Part shown: positions 23,446 through 31,528 of the stretch, in pieces
Numbering within the stretch: position 1 is the stretch's first letter
Layout: every line of letters begins with the position of its first letter
From: a bacterium
Lineage (GTDB): Bacteria > Chlamydiota > Chlamydiia > Chlamydiales > SM23-39
Assembly (NCBI GenBank): GCA_021781995.1
Contig: JAJXVT010000012.1
Location: forward strand, 1 to 36,248
DNA: 36,248 nt
Direction: 5' to 3'
Program-made: the position numbers and the translations under genes
The notes under the pieces: model-generated
What the model was told of the DNA's origin: nothing
What the model saw: only the letters and a program-made list of their open reading frames with translations
Databases searched by the model: none

Positions 23446-25158
23446 ATGCATATAATTGACATTCTTCAACTTGTGTTATTTCTTGCGATCATTTTAGGAC
23501 TGGCAAAACCATTGGGCATTCATCTGTATCAAGTCTTGGACCCCAAGCGCAAGACTCTACTGGATCTTGTCTTCAAACCAATTGAAAAGCTCATTTATCG
23601 CTGTTGTAAAATCAATCCGCTGGAAGAACAGCACTGGACTGATTATCTCTCTTGCATCATGGGGTTTAGTTTTGTTTCTTTTTTGTTTACTTCAGCGCTC
23701 ATCGCTTTGCAACATTACCTTCCTCTCAATCCACAAAAATTCCCGGCACCTTCTTGGGATTTAAATTTCAATACTTCGATGAGTTTTTTGACTAATACCA
23801 ATTGGCAAAATTACGGCGGAGAATCGACCATGTCGTATTTTTCGCAAATGGCAGCTCTCGCTGTGCAAAATTTTGCATCTGCCGCAGTTGGAATAGCGGC
23901 TGCAGCTACACTTGTGCGCGGTATGGCGCGAAAAGAAGCCAAAACAGTGGGCAATTTTTGGACCGATATCGTTCGAATCAGCCTCTATATCCTTCTACCT
24001 CTCTCTATGATTGCTGCCATTTTATTTATGTCTCAAGGCGTACCTCAAAATTTCAATGCCTATACACAGGTTGAAACTTTAGAAACCGGTGCTATACAAA
24101 CCATTGTCCAAGGCCCTATCGCCTCGCAAGAAGCAATTAAAATTTTAGGCACAAACGGCGGCGGCTTTACCAATGTCAATTCTGCCCATCCTTTCGAAAA
24201 TCCCACGCCGATATCCAACTTTCTTCAAATTGTATCCATTTTTTTGATCTCATCAGCTCTCATTTACTATTTTGGACGCGCTGTTGGCGATACCAAGCAC
24301 GCCTGGTACATTCTCGGAGCTTTATTAACAGTATTTGTAGCCGGTTTAGTGCTTTGCGTAGATCAAGAATACAAAGGCAATCCAGAATGGGCTCATTATG
24401 GCCTCACCGGGGGAAACTGGGAGGGAAAAGAACAGCGCTTTGGCATTTTTAATTCAGCATTATACGCCTGCACAACAACAGTTACCTCTTGCGGAGCTGT
24501 GAACTGCATGCATGACTCGTTGACTCCGATTGGCGGCTTCATCACTTTACTCAATATGCAGCTCAGCGAAACCATCATCGGAGGCGTAGGAGCCGGCCTT
24601 TACAGCATTTTACTCTTCATTTTCTTAGCTATTTTTATCGCTGGGCTCATCGTAGGCCGCACACCTGAATATTTAGGAAAAAAAATCGAAACCTACGATA
24701 TCAAAATGACGATGCTTGCCAATTTATCTTATGTGCTGATCGTACTAGTCTTTGTGTCTTGGGCAGCAATGAGCGAATGGGGGCTCAAAGGCCTTGGCAA
24801 CTCCGGACCGCATGGTTTCAGTGAAATTCTCTATGCTTTTAGCTCATGCGGGGCAAATAACGGCAGCGCCTTTGCAGGCCTCAGCGGCAATACAGTGCCT
24901 TATAATATGAGCATGCTCATAGCGATGTTCTTAGGTCGTTTTGCGTTCATGGCTCCGGTGATTGCGCTAGCCGGATCGTTAGCACAAAAAAAGATCCACC
25001 CTAAAAACGCAGGATCATTCCCCGTATCAAGCTTTGTATTTTTGTCCCTTCTCATCGGGGTAATTCTCTTACTAGGCGCCTTAAACTTTCTGCCCGTCTT
25101 AACACTCGGGCCGATCATTGAAGAATTTTTCATGCTGAAGGGGACACTTTTCCCATGA
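23446..25158 (+). CDS. kdpA: Potassium-transporting ATPase subunit KdpA
   Basis: This 570-residue channel-like subunit selects K+ for the Kdp pump. It has about ten membrane helices. The selectivity-filter repeats are visible: TNTNWQNYGGESTMSY (about 116-131), TNGGGFTNVNSAHPFENPTP (about 235-254), TTVTSCGAVNCMHDSLTPIG and SSCGANNGSAFAGLSGN. The length is typical. It overlaps kdpB by 4 nt. Confidence 0.97.
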   Translation: MHIIDILQLVLFLAIILGLAKPLGIHLYQVLDPKRKTLLDLVFKPIEKLIYRCCKINPLEEQHWTDYLSCIMGFSFVSFLFTSALIALQHYLPLNPQKFPAPSWDLNFNTSMSFLTNTNWQNYGGESTMSYFSQMAALAVQNFASAAVGIAAAATLVRGMARKEAKTVGNFWTDIVRISLYILLPLSMIAAILFMSQGVPQNFNAYTQVETLETGAIQTIVQGPIASQEAIKILGTNGGGFTNVNSAHPFENPTPISNFLQIVSIFLISSALIYYFGRAVGDTKHAWYILGALLTVFVAGLVLCVDQEYKGNPEWAHYGLTGGNWEGKEQRFGIFNSALYACTTTVTSCGAVNCMHDSLTPIGGFITLLNMQLSETIIGGVGAGLYSILLFIFLAIFIAGLIVGRTPEYLGKKIETYDIKMTMLANLSYVLIVLVFVSWAAMSEWGLKGLGNSGPHGFSEILYAFSSCGANNGSAFAGLSGNTVPYNMSMLIAMFLGRFAFMAPVIALAGSLAQKKIHPKNAGSFPVSSFVFLSLLIGVILLLGALNFLPVLTLGPIIEEFFMLKGTLFP

Positions 25159-27158
25159 ATTTATCATTTTCCAAAGAATTACTAATGAAAGCATTTGGGC
25201 AATCGCTAAAAAAGCTAAACCCCGGGTCGTTATTACACAATCCAGTGATGTTTATCACTGAGATTGGAGCTGTGATTACCACTATTGAATGGATTTTTCT
25301 TGCAAAACACCATCCTGCATTCTACGCGCAAGTTTCCATTTGGCTGTGGTTAACCGTACTTTTTGCCAACTTTGCAGAATCTGTAGCGGAAGCGCGAAAT
25401 CAAGCTCAAGCAGAATCTTTGCGACAGGGCCGAGTCGACACCACGGCGAATGCACGTCAAAAAGACGGCTCTTACAAAACAATCAACTGGAAGCAACTCA
25501 TCAAAGGCGATGTAGTGCGCGTAGTAGCCGGTGAAATTATCCCTGGAGACGGCGAAGTACTCGAAGGGATGGGGTCAGTCGACGAATCATCAGTTACCGG
25601 AGAATCCGCGCCAGTCATTCGCGCAGCAGGCACAGATCACAGCTCCGTCACCGGAGGAACAAAATTACTCTCAGACGAACTTATAATTCAAATATCTTCA
25701 GACCCTGGGGCAGGTTTTTTAGATCGCATGATCAACCTCATTGAAAGCGCAAAAAGAAAGAAATCTCCCAATGAAATTGCCCTAACAATTTTACTCTCAG
25801 GCCTCACGCTCATTTTTCTTGTCGTTGTCGTCACCTTACAAATCATCGGCAAGTATTTTCAAATCGATTTTTCCGTTACCATGTTAGTCGCATTACTCAT
25901 TTGTTTAATTCCCACAACAATTGCCGGTCTTTTAAGCGCCATCGGCATTGCCGGGATCAACCGCTTAATGAAAAAACACGTTCTTGCAATGAGCGGCCAA
26001 GCCGTTGAAGCTGCCGGCGACATCAATGTGATCTTGATCGATAAAACAGGTACCATAACAGTTGGCCAAAGACGCGCGTCGGATGTGGCAATTGCCCAGA
26101 AAGTCGAAGTAAGTGAATTTGTTCGAGCGACTTACCTCTCCTCTCTGCAAGACACAACAGACGAAGGCCGCAGCATCGTAGAGTATCTAAAAGCAAAATA
26201 CGCTAGCCATATCCCTTCATCACATGCTGAGCTGCATTTTGTGCCATTTACGGCCCAAACACGGATGAGCGGCGTAGATATTGGACATGAAACCTTGCGA
26301 AAAGGCGCCATAGGAGCCGTCGAGAAATTTATTGGACAACCCTTGCCTGAAGAATTGGCCCAAGCAGCCAAGCGCTATGCCGAACAAGGCGGAACCCCCT
26401 TAGTCGTCGCAAATAACAAGCAAGCTCTCGGAGTAATCTTGCTTAAAGATACCATTAAAGACGGCCTCACCCAATTATTTTCCCGCTTCCGGAAAATGGG
26501 CATACGCACCGTGATGATCACTGGAGATAACCCTATTACAGCCGCTCATATTGCAAAAGAAGCCGGTGTCGATGATTTTCTCGCAGAAGTTTCTCCGGAA
26601 AAAAAACTAGAAACAGTCAAAAAAATGCAAGCTGAAGGCCACATTGTCGCCATGACCGGAGACGGCGTCAATGATGCCCCCGCGCTGGCCCACGCCGATG
26701 TTGGAGTTGCAATGAACTCCGGAACTCAAGCTGCAAAAGAAGCCGGAAATATGGTAGATCTCGATTCCCATCCGACAAAACTCTTTGAGATCATTGAAAT
26801 TGGCAAACAACTTCTCATGACACGCGGCGCTTTAACGACATTTTCAGTAGCCAATGATATCGCCAAATACTTTGCTATCATGCCGGCCATCCTAATTCCC
26901 TTTTTCCCTTGGATTCGCGTATTGAATGTCATGCACCTCTCCACCCCGCAAAGCGCGGTTTTAAGCGCCGTAATTTTCAATGCCATCATCATTCCAGCCC
27001 TAATCCCACTCGCTTTGCGCGGCGTTAAAATGGTCCCCGAAAAAGCCCTTACCATCCTTCGTCGCAATCTCACTATTTACGGACTAGGAGGCGTGGTATT
27101 GCCCTTTATTGCAATTAAGCTCATCGACCTTGCCATCGTTATGTTGGGAGTTATATGA
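25155..27158 (+). CDS. kdpB: Potassium-transporting ATPase subunit KdpB
   Basis: This 667-residue P-type ATPase is the energy-coupling subunit. The phosphorylated Asp296 lies in IDKTGTITVGQ. The A-domain loop SSVTGESAPV, the hinge MTGDGVNDAPALAHADVGVA and MITGDNPITAAHIAKEAGVDD are all intact. About seven membrane helices frame the cytosolic domains. It overlaps kdpA and kdpC by 4 nt each, so the subunits are likely made in step. Confidence 0.98.
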   Translation: MNLSFSKELLMKAFGQSLKKLNPGSLLHNPVMFITEIGAVITTIEWIFLAKHHPAFYAQVSIWLWLTVLFANFAESVAEARNQAQAESLRQGRVDTTANARQKDGSYKTINWKQLIKGDVVRVVAGEIIPGDGEVLEGMGSVDESSVTGESAPVIRAAGTDHSSVTGGTKLLSDELIIQISSDPGAGFLDRMINLIESAKRKKSPNEIALTILLSGLTLIFLVVVVTLQIIGKYFQIDFSVTMLVALLICLIPTTIAGLLSAIGIAGINRLMKKHVLAMSGQAVEAAGDINVILIDKTGTITVGQRRASDVAIAQKVEVSEFVRATYLSSLQDTTDEGRSIVEYLKAKYASHIPSSHAELHFVPFTAQTRMSGVDIGHETLRKGAIGAVEKFIGQPLPEELAQAAKRYAEQGGTPLVVANNKQALGVILLKDTIKDGLTQLFSRFRKMGIRTVMITGDNPITAAHIAKEAGVDDFLAEVSPEKKLETVKKMQAEGHIVAMTGDGVNDAPALAHADVGVAMNSGTQAAKEAGNMVDLDSHPTKLFEIIEIGKQLLMTRGALTTFSVANDIAKYFAIMPAILIPFFPWIRVLNVMHLSTPQSAVLSAVIFNAIIIPALIPLALRGVKMVPEKALTILRRNLTIYGLGGVVLPFIAIKLIDLAIVMLGVI

Positions 27159-27751
27159 AAACGTTTCTCAAATCGATTCAAACATCATTTTCCGCTCTTG
27201 TTTTATTTACTCTTTTTTTTGGAATAGCCTACCCCGTCTTGATGGTTGGCGTCGGACAACTCTTTTTTCATAAAAAAGCAAATGGCAGCTTATTTACTTA
27301 TGAAGACGGTAAAATAGTTGGGTCTGCTTGGATTGGGCAAAACTTCTCACAACCCAAGTATTTTCATCCCCGTCCCTCAAGCGCCGGCAATGGCTACGAT
27401 GCCAGCAATTCTGCTGCCAGCAACCTAGGGCCCACATCGCAAAAACTATCCGATGCGCTCAAACAACGTGTGCAAGATTTCCGCTCCCAAAATAACCTCG
27501 ACCCAAATGCTAGCATTCCGGCAGACGCCGTTATGGGATCAGCAAGCGGACTAGATCCTCACATCAGTCCGGCTAATGCAAAACTCCAAGCAGCAAGAGT
27601 CGCCGCAGCTAGAAATATGACCACCCAAGATGTGATCGATCTCATTGCAACATATACAGAACACCCTACATGGGGTATCTTTGGACAAGAGCGCATCAAT
27701 GTGCTGCGCCTTAACTTAGCTCTCGATAAACGCTCCGTAGGAGAATCGTGA
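27155..27751 (+). CDS. kdpC: Potassium-transporting ATPase subunit KdpC
   Basis: This 198-residue subunit has one N-terminal membrane helix (about 12-35) and a periplasmic or cytosolic domain that assists the pump. YFHPRPSSAGNGYDASNSAA (about 69-88) and SGLDPHISPANAKLQAARVA are KdpC hallmarks. The terminal GIFGQERINVLRLNLALD is also conserved. The stop overlaps the start of the next gene (GTGA). Confidence 0.97.
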   Translation: MKTFLKSIQTSFSALVLFTLFFGIAYPVLMVGVGQLFFHKKANGSLFTYEDGKIVGSAWIGQNFSQPKYFHPRPSSAGNGYDASNSAASNLGPTSQKLSDALKQRVQDFRSQNNLDPNASIPADAVMGSASGLDPHISPANAKLQAARVAAARNMTTQDVIDLIATYTEHPTWGIFGQERINVLRLNLALDKRSVGES

Positions 27752-28764
27752 AAGCCCCTCTTTTAACAGGCTTACTAACATGCGTAAGCGCTCTTGCTCT
27801 CGCCGATTCCACGCAACCAAGCCCAACAGATACCATACAGCCGTACGGTCCTCCATCCGCTGTTACTCCACCTCCCGCACCATGGTTTACCGGCCCGCTG
27901 ATAGCCCCCATTGGCGCGATCATTCCTTATGGCGATTTTGAGATTGAGACCTATCTTTACTGCACTACAGACACCGGTACATATAATAGTCATTGGGGAT
28001 CCGTGTCAGCGCAAAACAATTTTTTTAGCCTAAATCCAAAATGGTTATGCTTTTTTGGTTTGACTTCCTGGATGGACATCAATATCACCCCACAATTTTT
28101 TTACAATACAACTGCTGGTCAAGGAGCTGTCCGTTTCGGGGATCTTCCGATTGCTCTAGATTTTCAATTATTAGACCCATCTGCCACCCCCTATTTTCCT
28201 GGCATTAAATTCACCATTCAAGAGACCTTTCCAACAGAGGCTTTTGAAAATCTCAATCCAAACAAACTACTCACTGATGACACGGGAGCCGGCGCATTTG
28301 GCACGACCTTTAATTTGGTATTTTATAAAGTATATCATCTCGTCGGGCATTGTTTTTTAAGCTCAACCATCTCGGCTGCCTACACAATCAATACCTCCGT
28401 TCACGTACACGGCTTTAACACATATGGAGGAGGGTACGGTACAAGTGGTACAGTATTGCCTGGAAATACTTTTCAAGGGATCGTCAGCTTTGAGCTCTCT
28501 CTCTCTCAAAACTGGGCTCTTGCACTCGACAATGTTTATACACACGTGGATATCAGCAAATTTTACGGCAATGTTGGAGTCAATGCAGCAGGAGCGCCCG
28601 CAACCGTTGGAGTGCCCTCATCAGAGCAAATTAGCTTTGCTCCAGCCATTGAATACGCTTTCAGCAGCAATTTAGGAATTATTGCCGGAGCCTGGGTTAC
28701 CGGCTGGGGACGCAACAGCCCCATTTTCCGAAGCGGCGTCGTCAATCTCACCTACACTTATTGA
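27748..28764 (+). CDS. Putative outer-membrane beta-barrel in the kdp operon
   Basis: This 338-residue protein starts at GTG 27748, overlapping the kdpC stop by 4 nt. A signal peptide (MKAPLLTGLLTCVSALALA) should be cleaved before DSTQ. After a Pro-rich stretch the mature part is rich in alternating aromatic and polar residues, Gly turns and paired strands. It ends in NLTYTY, an aromatic C-terminus used by outer-membrane barrels. The pattern resembles the MetA-pathway/phenol-degradation-like transporter family from memory (low certainty). No KdpD or KdpE follows. Coupling to kdp suggests a role in K+ or solute passage through the outer membrane. Confidence 0.65.
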   Translation: MKAPLLTGLLTCVSALALADSTQPSPTDTIQPYGPPSAVTPPPAPWFTGPLIAPIGAIIPYGDFEIETYLYCTTDTGTYNSHWGSVSAQNNFFSLNPKWLCFFGLTSWMDINITPQFFYNTTAGQGAVRFGDLPIALDFQLLDPSATPYFPGIKFTIQETFPTEAFENLNPNKLLTDDTGAGAFGTTFNLVFYKVYHLVGHCFLSSTISAAYTINTSVHVHGFNTYGGGYGTSGTVLPGNTFQGIVSFELSLSQNWALALDNVYTHVDISKFYGNVGVNAAGAPATVGVPSSEQISFAPAIEYAFSSNLGIIAGAWVTGWGRNSPIFRSGVVNLTYTY

Positions 28765-28866
28765 GAAGTCTATTCAGCCGAACCTCAAACAGGTCCATCC
28801 ATAAGAAGTGGAAATGGGAAAATGATTTTTGAATGAGTTCATCTGTACAACAGATCCCCTTCGTGG

Positions 28867-28872
28867 TATGAT
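28867..28872 (+). promoter_or_regulatory. -10 box of tRNA-Thr
   Basis: TATGAT lies 15 nt before the first base of the tRNA. The hexamer 17 bp upstream, TGTACA (28844-28849), is a weak -35 match. Confidence 0.4.
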
Positions 28873-28887
28873 CGCGACAATTATTAC

Positions 28888-28960
28888 GCCTGGATAGCTC
28901 AGTTGGTAGAGCAGCGCATTCGTAATGCGAAGGTCGTCGGTTCGATTCCGGCTTCAGGCA
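28888..28960 (+). tRNA. tRNA-Thr (CGT)
   Basis: A standard class I cloverleaf. The acceptor strands GCCTGGA and TTCAGGC pair. The D arm reads GCTCAGTTGGTAGAGC, the anticodon stem-loop GCATTCGTAATGC gives CGT, and the T arm CGTCGGTTCGATTCCGGC is complete. The discriminator is A; ACCA follows, so the CCA is one base out of register and is probably not templated as such. An integrase gene lies 30 bp downstream. Confidence 0.95.
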
Positions 28961-28990
28961 ACCATTAAATCCTAACAGGTTTTAGGAGGT

Positions 28991-30238
28991 ATGTCCGAGG
29001 GCAGCCCATTAGGTCCTCCAGATTCAAGTCTTTTGGCAAAACCACTGCCGTGGACCAATCCTGGACCAAATGAGCACAGCAAGCCACCGCAGCCCACAGC
29101 AAGTTCTTCAGTAGCTGACCCAACTTTTAAACTGAAAAATAGGGTCATCGACATGAAGCAGCTAGAAGCACTCAAAAAACGCTTGCCTCCCGGCATAGAT
29201 ATTCGCATCACTTCCAATAATACCATCAAATTCCGCGCCCGTTTCCGCCGTACAGGCAATCCCGACCTCATTCAAACTTTTACAGATCTCCAAGCAGCCA
29301 AAAAATGGCTTAATGAACAGCAGCGCAACCTCGACCTCGGTATCTATCTCCCTAATGCCCTTGCTTCCAAAAAAACCTTTGTCGAAGCCATTGCCCGCTA
29401 TTACAAGGAAGAGCTGCCCAAGAAAGGGAACGACGCCAGAAACCGCAAACAGCATCTTGATTGGTGGAATCAACATCTCGGGGCTTCCTCGCTGGCTCTC
29501 ATTCGTCCCTCTCTCATCAAAGCGGCTATTTCGATTCTAGAAACTGAAGAGTCCGCTAAAAAGACCAAGCGCGCGCCCGGCACAGTGATCCGCTACATCG
29601 CTTCCCTCTCCCACCTCTTATCCGTCGCCTGGAAAGAATGGGAGTGGATTCCTGAGAATCCCGTCTGCAAGATCACCAAGCCTTCCCTTTCAAATGCAAG
29701 ACGGCGGTATCTTTCCCGCGAGGAATTGGCAAGACTCCTGGAAGAGGTTAAGAAAAGCAAGTGTCCGGTTCTTTTACTGATTGTGGTCATCGCCCTTTCC
29801 ACCGGGATGCGTGCCGGTAAAATAAAGAATCTCAAGTGGGAAGACGTGGATTTTGCAGAAAGCATCATTCGACTTCGTACCACCAAGAATGGAGAGCCCC
29901 TCAATATTCCGCTGATGGGATACACCCATAGCCTTCTTTCCGAACATCAAAAGAGATGCCGACATCCAACTAAAGAAACCTTAGTGTTTCCTGCTCCCAA
30001 TAATCCTTCGAGGCCCTATGACATTCGGAGTGCATGGGAAGCTGCACTCAAACGGGCAAACATTTGCGATTTTCACTTTCATGATCTGAGGCATACCAAT
30101 GCAACAACCCTTCGAAAACAGGGCAAGGATCTCTATGAAATCGGATCGCTGCTAGGCCAAACCTTACTGGACAGCATGTCAGCGAAATATCGTCTAAGCT
30201 CATCTGTCGCATTGCCAAGATCAAGGATAACCGTTTGA
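28991..30238 (+). pseudogene. Tyrosine integrase, truncated before catalytic Tyr
   Basis: This open frame of 415 codons encodes a phage or island-type integrase. An arm-binding/SAM-like part (about 75-200) is followed by a catalytic domain. That domain shows the first Arg in STGMRAGKIKNL, the Lys turn RTTKNGEPL and the His-x-x-Arg box HDLRHTNATTLRKQG. Homology ends at SLLGQ (about 30160). After that the frame reads through unrelated antisense sequence, so the normal LGH His and the catalytic Tyr are missing. ATG 28991 has AGGAGG only 1 nt away; ATG 29153 (MKQLEALKKRL) is an alternative start. It lies 30 bp after tRNA-Thr. Confidence 0.85.
29050..29069 (+). repeat. 20-nt direct repeat, left copy
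   Basis: GTGGACCAATCCTGGACCAA lies within the first 30 codons of the integrase frame. It matches 30968-30987 at 18 of 20 positions. TGGACCAA is itself repeated inside it. It could be an integrase-binding or attachment site. Confidence 0.6.
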
Positions 30239-30570
30239 CCTTCATCTATGTGAGCAAGAATTTCTCCAACAAAATCTCCTGCTGAACAAGAATGATAGTC
30301 TTTATAAGGGCGCAGTATACCCGATCCAGTTCCACTAGAAGGATCTAGGAAACCCAATAAGGCGGCATCATCGGGATCAAATAACGGCTCTTTACTTTTG
30401 GGAGAGACAAGCGCCGCATGTTTAGGGCACCCAAGTCGAAACTTATTAAGCACCTTCAGCTCTGCAATTAACTCACTGAGAGTCGAAGGCTCATCCGGCA
30501 CTTCCTGTTCAGCATGCTCATAAGCGGCTTCTCGAAGCGCTTTGTTGAAGTGAGGATCGAATCCCCTCAC
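30133..30570 (-). pseudogene. HerA/VirB4-like ATPase fragment
   Basis: This open frame of about 145 codons (open upstream as far as about 30630) contains DPSSGTGSGILRPY, AGDFVGEILAHI and GQTVILDLGNATDELRRYF. These look like the part of DUF87/HerA or conjugation ATPases just around the Walker B strand (VILDL). Walker A is absent. The homologous part stops at about 30170, and the last codons are antisense to the integrase end. It is a remnant of a mobile-element gene joined tail to tail with the truncated integrase. Confidence 0.55.
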
Positions 30571-30605
30571 ATCTCCTCCATGAAGACCAATCTCAATTAA
30601 GCGTT

Positions 30606-30630
30606 TTTCTTGGTCAGTCTGACCAAGAAA
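30606..30630. repeat. 11-bp perfect inverted repeat
   Basis: TTTCTTGGTCA and TGACCAAGAAA flank a 3-nt spacer (GTC). It separates the ATPase fragment on the minus strand from the frameshifted small gene on the plus strand. It may be an operator between once-divergent genes or a recombination site. Confidence 0.6.
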
Positions 30631-30832
30631 TCAACTGGAAAAAGGCTCGAGAAACTATGGCTCAACAAGCCAGAAAAATTGAAACCTTGGAACAGGAATT
30701 ATCAAAGAGTGAAAATCACAAGGCAGCAGAAAAAAAGCTCTGGATGCACTGATCGAACTTCTTGATTCTCCCAATCAATCTTTGAGATTAGAAGCGGCTA
30801 AATTAGTGTTGGCTCGCACCTCAAAGTATTAA
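30621..30832 (+). pseudogene. Frameshifted small coiled-coil gene
   Basis: The frame DQEINWKKARETMAQQARK continues as a charged helix (IETLEQELSKSENHKAAEKK). It then runs into a stop because of the A-run at 30731-30736. In the next frame the protein clearly continues as ALDALIELLDSPNQSLRLEA and AKLVLARTSKY, ending at TAA 30830-30832. One base change in the homopolymer would restore about 70 residues. ATG 30657 is a possible start. The C-terminal helices resemble small phage or plasmid helix-turn-helix proteins, but I cannot name a family. Confidence 0.55.
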
Positions 30833-31147
30833 TGTGACGGAGATTGGCTGAGTTTTTGTTTTTGCATAAACCCAGCTTTCAACAACGGCAGAAAATACCT
30901 CTCTTTTAGATAGCTCTTCCTTAGATTCTGTTTTTTTGGGATTTCTCAATTTTAAGGTACAATTTTTGTGGACCAATCTTGGGCCAACCAGGGGCAGGAA
31001 ACTGGCGCAAACCAATGAGAGCTGCAGTAGATTGAAACGCGCCGATCGGTTAAACACTTCTCGTGTCAGCTGGGGAGGAATGCGGCGGCGTTGGACATAG
31101 TCGACATATTCATAATGCGGATATTGAAATATTGGAATTCGCGTTTT
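30821..31147 (-). other. Open stretch following barstar in the same frame
   Basis: Reading on directly from the barstar TAA, the same frame stays open for 108 codons (IFQYPHYEYVDYVQRRRIPP, then LTREVFNRSARFNLLQLSL, and so on to 30821). There is a start-type codon at 31057 but no ribosome binding site that I can see. I do not recognise a family. It contains the right copy of the 20-nt direct repeat and overlaps the frameshifted gene. It could be the remnant of a displaced toxin tip or an unrelated gene fragment. Confidence 0.35.
30968..30987 (+). repeat. 20-nt direct repeat, right copy
   Basis: GTGGACCAATCTTGGGCCAA is the imperfect partner (two mismatches) of 29050-29069, 1,918 bp away. The pair brackets the truncated integrase, the ATPase fragment and the frameshifted gene. 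Confidence 0.6.
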
Positions 31148-31528
31148 TTATTCTTTGCTTCCAATTAAATCGCGGTATTTTTCAGGAAATGCTGTAGTTA
31201 TTTTATAGACGTTATCTTTGAGAACGTTAGTTTCCACATCAGAGAGAATATCGAGATAGATAGTTCTGTCCGCATCTGAGTCTTTAAAAGGAAGCTCTTC
31301 ATGAAGAAATAGAATTTTAGATTTATTTAAATAATCTAAATTACACAAACAATCATAAAAAGAGTCCCATGTTCCTCCAAAATATGAAGGAAAATGCAGT
31401 TCAGAAGAAAATATATTAAAAAGTTCTTCTTTGTTGCGTACATATTTGCTGATACGAAGAACGAGATCGTAATCTTTTTGGTTAATTTCTTCTGTTTTTG
31501 AGTAGAACAAGAACATCTTTGCACTCAC
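31148..31528 (-). CDS. Barstar-family RNase inhibitor (immunity protein)
   Basis: This 126-residue acidic cytoplasmic protein has the barstar core FPSYFGGTWDSFYDCL at residues 46-61. Asp55 and Asp59 match the barnase-contacting Asp35 and Asp39 of Bacillus barstar. The following strand KSKILFLHEEL and the late helix also fit. It should neutralise the ribonuclease at the end of the adjacent Rhs protein by plugging its active site. The GTG start overlaps the Rhs stop (GTGA), so it is translated in step with the toxin; ATG 31516 is an alternative start. The toxin-then-immunity order is that of polymorphic toxin loci. Confidence 0.88.
   Translation of the reverse strand: MSAKMFLFYSKTEEINQKDYDLVLRISKYVRNKEELFNIFSSELHFPSYFGGTWDSFYDCLCNLDYLNKSKILFLHEELPFKDSDADRTIYLDILSDVETNVLKDNVYKITTAFPEKYRDLIGSKE

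Noticed and set aside
30553..30577. tRNA T-arm-like sequence as an attachment site copy
   Set aside because: GGATCGAATCCCCTC is not the tRNA-Thr 3' end and lies in the coding frame of the ATPase fragment; similarity is superficial.
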